Below are positions 6,690 through 12,377 of a stretch of 12,377 nt of DNA, in pieces. The stretch spans positions 9,095-21,471 of the forward strand of contig DCGI01000027.1 of assembly GCA_002315475.1 (NCBI GenBank), in the 5' to 3' direction. The notes under the pieces are model-generated. The model did no database searches. It was not told the DNA's origin and saw only the letters and a program-made list of their open reading frames with translations. The position numbers and the translations under genes are program-made. The stretch comes from Christensenella sp. UBA1782 (GTDB lineage: Bacteria; Bacillota; Clostridia; Christensenellales; DTU072). Position 1 is the first letter of the stretch; each line of letters begins with the position of its first letter.

Positions 6690-8753
6690 ATGGATTTATT
6701 TTTAGGAATCGATTTGGAAACGGAAAAATCGGTTGCTGCGTTGGATTTAAGCGACTTGGAACAACGCGAAAAAGCAATGAATCGAATTCGTTTACAAATC
6801 ATTCAGAAGCACAAGAATAACGGGGTAATCTTTATGTTTACGCAAAACGTTTACATTGACGATACCGTCGTTATCGGGGCGGGGACGGTGATTTATGACG
6901 ACCAAAATATACGAGGAAACACGATTATCGGACAAAACTGTGTATTAGAAGCCGGAAATATCATCGAGAACGTCTACATCGGTAACGAAGTAAAAATCAC
7001 GAAAAGCGTATTGCGTGATTGCCGAATCGGAAGCAAAACGACGGTAGGACCTTTTGCGCACGTGCATACGGGTAGCAAAATTGAAAGAGAATGTCGCATC
7101 GGAAACTTTGTGGAAATCAAGAATGCCACCATCGGCGTCAATACCAAGATGGCACACCTCGCTTATATCGGTGACGTAGACATAGGAAATCAGTGCAATA
7201 TCGGTTGCGGCAGTATTTTCGTGAACTATGACGGAAAAAATAAACACCGCAGTTTGGTGGGGGACAGCGTCTTTATCGGCAGTAACTCCAACGTAATCGC
7301 ACCCGTAACCATCGAAGATAACGCTTATATTGCGGCGGGTTCTACCGTAACCGTCGATTTGCCGAAGAACTGTATGTGTATCGCAAGAAGCAGAGAAACG
7401 GTAAAAGCCAACAGAAGTAAGTATCATAAAAACGTATTTAATAAAAAATATTTCGGGACGGACGGTATTCGAGGCGTCTTCGGAGAGGACTTAACGGAAG
7501 AAATCGCCTACATGACGGGCAATTTCTTAGGGTATTCTTCGGGCGGCGGAAAAATCGTCGTGGGGAGAGATACCCGTATCAGCGGCGGCATTTTGTCGGA
7601 GAGCTTGATTCGCGGTATTACCGATGCGGGAGCGGAAGTGGTGGATTTACGTGTGACGAGTACTCCTTCGGTGGCTTTCGTTACTTCTCATATCGGCGCC
7701 AATTACGGAATAGTGTTAAGTGCATCGCATAACCCCGCTAAATACAACGGTATTAAGATTTTTAACTATGACGGCAGAAAGCTGACCGATATCGAAGAAG
7801 TGGAAATAGAAACCCATATTGACGGTCAAAAGCCGATAAGAGTCGAAAAGAAAGGAACCGTTACCGACGGCAGGGGATACGTGGAATCCTATTGTGACGC
7901 CATGAAACAGATTATCGGGGATTTGAACGGTTTGAAAGTGGTGCTTGATTGTAGTAACGGTGCCGTTTCGGCTTATGCGCCCGAGTTATTCCGCTCTTTG
8001 GGTGCCGAAGTATACGCCTATAACGATGAAGGGGACGGCGAGCACATAAACGATAGCTGTGGAGCCCTGTACCCGTCTTTTGCCGCCGAGAAAGTATTGG
8101 AACTGCATGCCGACGTCGGCTTTTCGTATGACGGGGATGCCGACAGATTGATTGCCGTCAACAAAAACGGTGAAATCGTGGACGGAGACAGTATTATTTA
8201 TATCACCGCAAAATATCTAAAAGAAAGAGACCGTTTGCTCGGGAATCGCGTCGTGGGTACGGTTATGAGCAACTTAGGAGTGGAAAGCTGCTTGCAAAAG
8301 CTCGGTATCCAAATGGTTCGCACCGACGTGGGCGACCACTACGTGATGGAACAAATGATTCGTGACGGTTCTGTGGTCGGCGGAGAAAATTCGGGACACA
8401 TTATTCTGCACGAATTTTCCAATACGGGCGACGGATTGCTTGCCAGTCTGTTCCTTTGCAGAATCATGGAAGATACCCAAAAGAATCTTGCCGAATTGGA
8501 TGACAGTATCCATTATCCACAAGTTATGGTCAATTTGCTAACCAAAAAGAAAAAGGAAATCATGGAAGCTCCTTCGGTAAAAGAGTTTATCGAAAAGGTA
8601 AAAGCCGAACTTGGGGTAAAAGGCAGAGTCCTTTTGCGTGCCAGCGGAACCGAACCGAAAATCCGTATTATGGCAGAATGTTTCGATAAAAGGGTTGCCG
8701 AAAAAACGGTGGAAAAGGTACGGTTATTCCTTGAAAGTCATTTTGAACTGTAA
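6690..8753 (+). CDS. glmM: Fusion of GlmU C-terminal acetyltransferase domain with phosphoglucosamine mutase GlmM
   Basis: ATG 6690 follows AAGGAGAG and gives 687 residues. Residues 1-50 match the helical linker of GlmU (R32, H41, NGV 44-46). Residues 53-240 are the GlmU left-handed beta-helix with hexapeptide repeats and acetyltransferase motifs: NFVEIK (139-144), catalytic H156 in HLAY, NIGCG (170-174), NYDGKNK (179-185), GSNS (197-200), AAGST (215-219), ARSR (232-235). The pyrophosphorylase domain of GlmU is absent. Residues 252-687 are a full GlmM: KKYFGTDGIRG at 252-262, phosphoserine loop SASHNP with S346, metal loop DGDADR (481-486), sugar loop GGENSGH (564-570), phosphate loop RASGTEP (650-656). 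The protein should convert GlcN-6-P to GlcN-1-P and then to GlcNAc-1-P. Oddities are the fusion itself and H126 where GlmU normally has a substrate-binding Arg. It forms a single-gene unit. Confidence 0.93.
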   Translation: MDLFLGIDLETEKSVAALDLSDLEQREKAMNRIRLQIIQKHKNNGVIFMFTQNVYIDDTVVIGAGTVIYDDQNIRGNTIIGQNCVLEAGNIIENVYIGNEVKITKSVLRDCRIGSKTTVGPFAHVHTGSKIERECRIGNFVEIKNATIGVNTKMAHLAYIGDVDIGNQCNIGCGSIFVNYDGKNKHRSLVGDSVFIGSNSNVIAPVTIEDNAYIAAGSTVTVDLPKNCMCIARSRETVKANRSKYHKNVFNKKYFGTDGIRGVFGEDLTEEIAYMTGNFLGYSSGGGKIVVGRDTRISGGILSESLIRGITDAGAEVVDLRVTSTPSVAFVTSHIGANYGIVLSASHNPAKYNGIKIFNYDGRKLTDIEEVEIETHIDGQKPIRVEKKGTVTDGRGYVESYCDAMKQIIGDLNGLKVVLDCSNGAVSAYAPELFRSLGAEVYAYNDEGDGEHINDSCGALYPSFAAEKVLELHADVGFSYDGDADRLIAVNKNGEIVDGDSIIYITAKYLKERDRLLGNRVVGTVMSNLGVESCLQKLGIQMVRTDVGDHYVMEQMIRDGSVVGGENSGHIILHEFSNTGDGLLASLFLCRIMEDTQKNLAELDDSIHYPQVMVNLLTKKKKEIMEAPSVKEFIEKVKAELGVKGRVLLRASGTEPKIRIMAECFDKRVAEKTVEKVRLFLESHFEL

Positions 8754-8763
8754 GAAGAATCGC

Positions 8764-8798
8764 AAAAAAAGAGCTTGTCAAACGGCAAGCTCTTTTTT
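8764..8798. terminator. Bidirectional terminator between convergent genes
   Basis: The stem gagcttg (8771-8777) with caagctc (8786-8792) is flanked by an A run (8764-8770) and a T run (8793-8798). It can therefore end transcripts from both sides: the GlmM fusion gene on the plus strand and the dehydratase gene on the minus strand, whose stop is 16 bases away. Confidence 0.92.
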
Positions 8799-8814
8799 CT
8801 TTGAAATAAAAATG

Positions 8815-10689
8815 TTAATCGACGGAAGGATTGTGATAGGTAGGAATCATTACGTGTAACTGTCCGATAACGTCTTCGGGTTTGTTGGCTTTGGCGAGGT
8901 CGATAAGCTTATTTAAGTTACCGATAAAAGCATCTTCTTCGACGTCGATTTGCTGACAAATAAAAATCTTTTTGTTGGCGGTTTTGCGCATACCCTCACC
9001 GCTGATAAGTAATTCTTCGTAAAGTTTTTCACCCGGTCGTAATCCGGTAAAGACAATATCAATATCCCGATAAGGAACCATACCCATTAAACGAATCATA
9101 TTTTCGGCGAGGTCAAGTATTTTTACGGGTTCGCCCATATCCAAAACGAAAATCTCACCCGATTTTGAAAAAGTTCCCGCTTCCAAAACCAAAGATACGG
9201 CTTCGGGAATGGTCATGAAATACCGAATAATGTTTTTATCGGTAATGGTAATGGGACCGCCTTCGGAAATTAGACGACGAAAGAGGGGAATAACCGAACC
9301 GTTGCTGCCGAGGACGTTTCCGAAACGAACGGCGCAAAATACGGTGTCGGGGCAGGTTTGCGCGTGGTATTTTACTACCATTTCGCAACAACGTTTGGAG
9401 GCACCCATGACGTTTGTCGGGTTGACCGCTTTATCGGTGGAAATCAATAAGAAGCGTTTGACTTTGAATTCGGCAGCCAATTCGCATAAATTCCAAGTTC
9501 CCACCACGTTATTCTTAATGGCTTGCTCGGGTACGTGTTCCATCAAAGGCACATGTTTGTGTGCGGCGGCGTGGAAGACGAGTTCGGGACGGAAGGTGTC
9601 GAAAAGAATCCGGCACCGTTCGTAATCGGCAATGGAACAGATGGAAACTTCTAAATTCAGTTTGGGGTAGTGCCGAACGAGTTCCAATTGAATATCATAA
9701 GCATTATTTTCGTAGATATCCATAATAACCAACTGTTTTGGCTCGTATTTGGCGATTTGACGACAAAGTTCACTGCCGATGGAACCACCCCCGCCGGTCA
9801 CCAAAACGACTTTATTGCGAATATGATCTTTGATGCTCTCCATATCAAAAGTCATCGGTTCTCTGCCGAGCAGGTCTTCGATTCTGACTTCACGAGGTTG
9901 AATGGCTTTTTGATCGCATTGATCCACCATTTCCTGAATGGGCGGAACGATTTTCAAAGAACAAGGTGTGCTGATACAATCGTTAATAATTCTCTTTTTT
10001 TCGGTGCTTACACAGGAAGGAATGGCAAAAATAATCTTTTTTATATGGTATTTGTTGACGATTTTGACGATATTGTGCGTCGTCCCGACTACGGGTAAAT
10101 CTTGAATACGTTTGCCGAGTTTTTCGGGATTGTCGTCGACGAAGCAAACGGGTTTGAAAATGGAATGGTCGTTTTCGAAAGCTTTGGCTAGGCTGGTTCC
10201 CGTCCAACCGGCACCGATGATTAAGGTGTTGTTGGTGTTGCCGATAGGTTCGTCGGTAATATGTTTTCTTTGATGTTTGGCAATGTAAAACTGTAAAATC
10301 AAAAGCTTAAAGGCGGATACGATGGAATAACATACGAAATAAGAAATCGCGAGGAAAGCCAATTCCCATTTTTGATAACCAAACGTGGCAACCGATAAAC
10401 CGAAAGTGGTCAATGCCGAAACAAGAATGGATAAGTGAAGATAAATAAAGGCTTTTCCGCCCGAGTATTCCCATAAAATGTTGTTCATTTTGGTTAGCCG
10501 TTGCATAATCAAATAGAAACACAGGAAATAGGCGGGAATAGTTACGTAATGTCGCCAATCCATCGTATGATGAAAACCGAATTCAAGGGATAGTAAAACC
10601 ATCTCAAGACAAAATAAGATAAGAACAAAATCGGCAAAAGTAGCAAATGCCTTTTTCGTTAAGGATAGCAAACGTTTTTTTCGTGCCAT
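8815..10689 (-). CDS. Membrane-anchored UDP-sugar 4,6-dehydratase (CapD/EpsC/PglF family)
   Basis: The 624-residue product has the full layout of the family. Four membrane segments lie at about 16-38, 48-64, 80-102 and 108-132. A first nucleotide-binding fold follows (IIGAGWTG, 157-164). The catalytic extended short-chain dehydrogenase domain carries the NAD motif TGGGGSIGSE (298-307). The catalytic strand reads STDKAVNPTNVMGASK (417-432), in which the usual SDR Tyr is replaced by Met (M428, K432), as is normal for these inverting and retaining UDP-GlcNAc dehydratases. RPGEKLYEELL near the C-terminus is also typical. It probably converts UDP-GlcNAc to a 4-keto-6-deoxy sugar, the first step to a bacillosamine- or FucNAc-type residue of a surface glycan. 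ATG 10689 is preceded by AGAGG. No aminotransferase or glycosyltransferase partner is in the window. Confidence 0.92.
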   Translation of the reverse strand: MARKKRLLSLTKKAFATFADFVLILFCLEMVLLSLEFGFHHTMDWRHYVTIPAYFLCFYLIMQRLTKMNNILWEYSGGKAFIYLHLSILVSALTTFGLSVATFGYQKWELAFLAISYFVCYSIVSAFKLLILQFYIAKHQRKHITDEPIGNTNNTLIIGAGWTGTSLAKAFENDHSIFKPVCFVDDNPEKLGKRIQDLPVVGTTHNIVKIVNKYHIKKIIFAIPSCVSTEKKRIINDCISTPCSLKIVPPIQEMVDQCDQKAIQPREVRIEDLLGREPMTFDMESIKDHIRNKVVLVTGGGGSIGSELCRQIAKYEPKQLVIMDIYENNAYDIQLELVRHYPKLNLEVSICSIADYERCRILFDTFRPELVFHAAAHKHVPLMEHVPEQAIKNNVVGTWNLCELAAEFKVKRFLLISTDKAVNPTNVMGASKRCCEMVVKYHAQTCPDTVFCAVRFGNVLGSNGSVIPLFRRLISEGGPITITDKNIIRYFMTIPEAVSLVLEAGTFSKSGEIFVLDMGEPVKILDLAENMIRLMGMVPYRDIDIVFTGLRPGEKLYEELLISGEGMRKTANKKIFICQQIDVEEDAFIGNLNKLIDLAKANKPEDVIGQLHVMIPTYHNPSVD

Positions 10690-10730
10690 AAAGCCTCTTT
10701 CTTAAGTATTAAATTTTTTAGAGTATGACT

Positions 10731-10759
10731 ATCATACCATAAAAACAAAGATTATTCAA
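10731..10759 (-). promoter_or_regulatory. Promoter of the dehydratase gene, extended -10 type
   Basis: On the minus strand TTGAAT (10759-10754) and TATGAT (10736-10731) are separated by 17 bases. A TG one base before the -10 box makes it an extended -10. The -35 box overlaps the stop codon of the upstream zinc-ribbon gene. Confidence 0.75.
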
Positions 10760-10944
10760 GTGTTTTTCAATTTATTGCCGAATAACCTGCCTCGAAAGTG
10801 CTTTTTTTGTATAATTTCAGTCGTTTCCGGTATAATTATCGGTTCAGAACCGTCCTTTTGTTCGATAGTTTTATCCATACAATCGGGACAAACCATTCTT
10901 CCTTCGGGAATAATACAACCGCAACAAATACAACGATCTACCAT
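10756..10944 (-). CDS. Small zinc-ribbon protein
   Basis: The ATG at 10944 has a clean AAGGAG six bases upstream and gives 62 residues. An in-frame ATG at 10983 would add 13 residues (MIEYIYLFKKESF) that look unlike a domain. It also has an AAGGAG, but at a longer spacing of 10 bases, so the shorter form is preferred. Near the N-terminus are two cysteine pairs, CICC..C (C5, C7, C8, C10) and CPDC (C19, C22), separated by IIPEGRMV. This is the usual pattern of small one-knuckle zinc-ribbon proteins common in clostridia and their phages. The C-terminal half is acidic, then basic (RGRLFGNK). Function is unknown; zinc binding is inferred. No clear promoter was found upstream. It may be co-transcribed with the dehydratase, 66 bases downstream, although that gene has its own promoter. 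Confidence 0.7.
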   Translation of the reverse strand: MVDRCICCGCIIPEGRMVCPDCMDKTIEQKDGSEPIIIPETTEIIQKKHFRGRLFGNKLKNT

Positions 10945-11130
10945 AAACGACTCCTTTTTGAATAAGTATATGTATTCTATCATTTTTTATACTCTCCTTT
11001 TTCGGTAAAGATTCGTTTCAAAGACGTCCCTAAATCGTGTATAAGACGGGACGTTTTGGAAATAAAGGAAATTCATTGAAAAAAATAAGGTGGTAGGCAT
11101 AACGAAACAAGGATCCAGCTATAAATATGA

Positions 11131-11159
11131 TTGACACCGATACAAAGCTATGGTAAAAT
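11131..11159 (+). promoter_or_regulatory. Promoter of the lipid kinase gene
   Basis: TTGACA (11131-11136) is a perfect -35 box. TAAAAT (11154-11159) matches five of six -10 positions with a 17-base spacer and a preceding TGG (extended -10). The start point near 11166 lies downstream of the in-frame ATG at 11150, which therefore cannot be the start codon. Confidence 0.82.
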
Positions 11160-11194
11160 ATCGGCGAATAAAAGTCCGTAACGTGGGTGAAATT

Positions 11195-12070
11195 GTGAAA
11201 AAATGTTTAATTGTTATCAATAAAAAAAGCGGCAGTTACGAAAAAATGCCGGTTGCGATTTTGGAAAAAGTTTTTGGAAAAGGCTTTGAAACGGAGATAT
11301 TTTATATTGAAGAAGGACATCCGTTTGAATATATGCCGACCGACAGAGTGGTTATTTGCGGAGGGGACGGTACGTTTAATTCGGTTTTGAACCTGTACAG
11401 AAAACGAGATACCGAGATTATTTACTGTCCTTGCGGAACGCTGAACGAAACATCTAAAAGAGACGTGGAGGGGACGGGAGACTTTTTAATAGCCGACTGC
11501 GGCGAAGCCGACGAAAAATTCTTTTCCTATGTGCTGGCTACGGGCGTTTTTACCCCGCTCGGCTATGCGGTAAACAATAAAGTCAAACAAAAATACAAGG
11601 CGTTTGCTTATATCGCCAATACCGTCAAACAGTTAAAAGTATGGCGTATTCGTGCCAAACTGAACGTCGACGGGGAAAACAGAGAAGGGGAGTACTCGCT
11701 CTTGATGTTTTTAGACTCGGCGCAGTGCTTCGGATTGACGTTCAATAAAATGTTTCGTCCCAATCGGGAAAAACTATATATGTTATCGGTAAAGGCGCCC
11801 CGTTTTGACGGATTTTTCGGTTTAGCCGAATTGTTCTTCCCGTTCTTCCGAGCTTTTTTCATTGGTTTCAAAAAACCGTTCCATTCGAAGAAAATGGATT
11901 TTCAAGAGATTCATAACGTTACGGTGGAAACCGATCGTTCCTACGACTTTTGCGTAGACGGAGAAAAATGGACGATGCCGCTTTCTTATTCCGTTTGTCC
12001 GTACCCATTGAATCCGCCTATCCGCGTGGTGTCCGATAAAGTGGTTCGGAGTCTGTCGGAAAAAGAATAA
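11195..12070 (+). CDS. Diacylglycerol-kinase-family lipid kinase
   Basis: The start is placed at GTG 11195. The ATG at 11150 lies within the promoter, and the first family-like residues (KKCLIVINKKSGS) begin right after the GTG; GTG 11183 is a second option. This gives 291 residues, close to the usual 290-310. The catalytic-domain signature GGDGT is at 56-60 in VVICGGDGTFNSVLN. It is followed by PCGTLNE (79-85), where most relatives read a G-T-x-N-D-F-A sequence. The C-terminal lobe carries FCVDGEKW, the acidic pair expected near the active site. The predicted product phosphorylates diacylglycerol or a similar lipid at the inner face of the membrane, feeding phosphatidic acid recycling. It is a single-gene unit divergent from the zinc-ribbon gene. 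The ribosome binding site is weak (GGGTGA). Confidence 0.85.
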   Translation: MKKCLIVINKKSGSYEKMPVAILEKVFGKGFETEIFYIEEGHPFEYMPTDRVVICGGDGTFNSVLNLYRKRDTEIIYCPCGTLNETSKRDVEGTGDFLIADCGEADEKFFSYVLATGVFTPLGYAVNNKVKQKYKAFAYIANTVKQLKVWRIRAKLNVDGENREGEYSLLMFLDSAQCFGLTFNKMFRPNREKLYMLSVKAPRFDGFFGLAELFFPFFRAFFIGFKKPFHSKKMDFQEIHNVTVETDRSYDFCVDGEKWTMPLSYSVCPYPLNPPIRVVSDKVVRSLSEKE

Positions 12071-12145
12071 ATCGTATAGAAAAACATACGCACCCCCGCC
12101 GAATCTTTGCTTTTTTCATTTTTCACGAGAATCTTCCCAAAGATG

Positions 12146-12168
12146 AGTATCAAAGATACTTGTATAAT
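12146..12168 (+). promoter_or_regulatory. Palindrome next to a -10-like box, with no clear gene behind it
   Basis: AGTATC (12146-12151) and GATACT (12155-12160) form a 6-bp inverted repeat that ends two bases before TATAAT (12163-12168). No good -35 box is visible at 17 bases. Seven bases downstream an ATG opens a frame of only seven codons (12175-12198). The rest of 12071-12220 shows no gene-like content. Confidence 0.3.
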
Positions 12169-12218
12169 GAAGAAATGGAAAAAGCAGACAAAAAGTAGAA
12201 TACTCCCGAAAACGATAT

Positions 12219-12249
12219 AAAAAAGAAACTTGCTTATGCAAGTTTCTTT
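12219..12249 (-). terminator. Intrinsic terminator of the tRNA-Lys unit
   Basis: A 12-bp perfect stem (12222-12233 with 12238-12249) with a 4-base loop is followed, reading the minus strand, by a run of T (complement of 12219-12224). It starts six bases after the tRNA CCA end. Confidence 0.88.
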
Positions 12250-12255
12250 ACTTTT

Positions 12256-12331
12256 TGGTGCACCTTCACGGGTTCGAACCGGGGACCCACTGATTAAGAG
12301 TCAGTTGCTCTAGCAGCTGAGCTAAGGGACC
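12256..12331 (-). tRNA. trnK: tRNA-Lys(CTT), with mismatched acceptor and T stems; possibly a pseudo-tRNA
   Basis: The minus strand gives a 76-base cloverleaf with encoded CCA: TAGCTCAG at 8-15, D stem GCTC/GAGC, anticodon arm ACTGA-CTCTTAA-TCAGT with anticodon CTT (Lys), variable loop GGGTC, and T loop TTCGAAC. The anticodon arm is perfect. The acceptor stem is poor: GGTCCCT faces AAGGTGC, so pairs 2-71, 3-70 and 6-67 fail. The T stem CCCGG faces CCGTG with a C50/T64 mismatch. Position 19 is C instead of the conserved G that pairs with C56. A terminator follows directly. A weak promoter (TTGTTT, 17 bases, TATTAT at 12351-12346) may precede it. Identity as tRNA-Lys is clear; whether it is functional is doubtful. 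Confidence 0.8.
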
Positions 12332-12377
12332 AACTAGCAAGAGAAATAATAAACTATTTATCCAGTTAAAACAACAA

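Noticed and set aside
9209..10098. Plus-strand frames (9209-9625, 9670-10098) opposite the dehydratase
   Set aside because: They are antisense to a well-conserved enzyme domain and have no motif or ribosome binding site of their own.
11024..11054. Inverted repeat acgtccc/gggacgt in the divergent intergenic region as a terminator
   Set aside because: Only seven pairs with a 17-base loop and no strong T tract, and no gene ends there; a chance repeat or weak operator cannot be told apart.
11150..11194. ATG 11150 as start of the lipid kinase
   Set aside because: It lies between the -35 and -10 boxes, upstream of the predicted transcript start.
1..12377. CRISPR array, transposon ends, toxin-antitoxin pair, phage genes or defence genes
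   Set aside because: No regularly spaced repeats, transposase, integrase, nuclease or paired small genes with such motifs could be seen on either strand.

Overview
The window looks like a chromosomal stretch of a Gram-positive, low-to-moderate GC member of the Bacillota, most likely an anaerobic, gut-type clostridial lineage. The pointers are near-consensus housekeeping promoters with AAGGAG-type ribosome binding sites, U-tract intrinsic terminators, a lipobox lipoprotein, a stand-alone ECF S component and a cobalamin riboswitch. The genus cannot be named from the sequence alone. No phage, transposase or integrase gene was found.

Layout. (1) Bases 2-2170 hold the 3' part of a large secreted protein with GLUG-like beta repeats; its start lies left of the window. 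It is followed by a G/C-run hairpin and an intrinsic terminator. (2) Bases 2272-3530 form a cobalamin uptake unit: consensus promoter, cobalamin riboswitch, terminator-type expression platform, a DUF4430-like lipoprotein and an ECF S component. (3) Bases 3591-4922 encode an FAD-dependent oxidoreductase of the geranylgeranyl-reductase/FixC type, with its own probable promoter. (4) Bases 4925-10689 carry envelope polysaccharide and amino-sugar functions. They are a Wzz-like two-membrane-segment protein driven by a perfect-consensus promoter whose -35 box lies inside an inverted repeat, a fused GlmU acetyltransferase-GlmM mutase protein, and (minus strand, convergent) a membrane-anchored UDP-sugar 4,6-dehydratase of the CapD/EpsC/PglF family. 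(5) Bases 10756-12070 hold a tiny zinc-ribbon protein (minus) and a diacylglycerol-kinase-family lipid kinase (plus), divergently arranged. (6) At the right edge is a minus-strand tRNA-Lys(CTT) with its own terminator but a badly mismatched acceptor stem and T stem.

How they fit together. GlmM makes GlcN-1-P from GlcN-6-P and the GlmU left-handed beta-helix acetylates it to GlcNAc-1-P. A uridyltransferase, absent from this protein and from the window, would give UDP-GlcNAc, which the neighbouring dehydratase can use to start a modified sugar. The Wzz-like protein would act in polymer export or chain-length control. The riboswitch unit would bring corrinoid into the cell, with the lipoprotein as surface binder and the S component working with an ECF energising module encoded elsewhere.

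The most unusual items are the GlmU(C-terminal)-GlmM fusion that lacks the pyrophosphorylase domain, and the chimaera-like tRNA-Lys.
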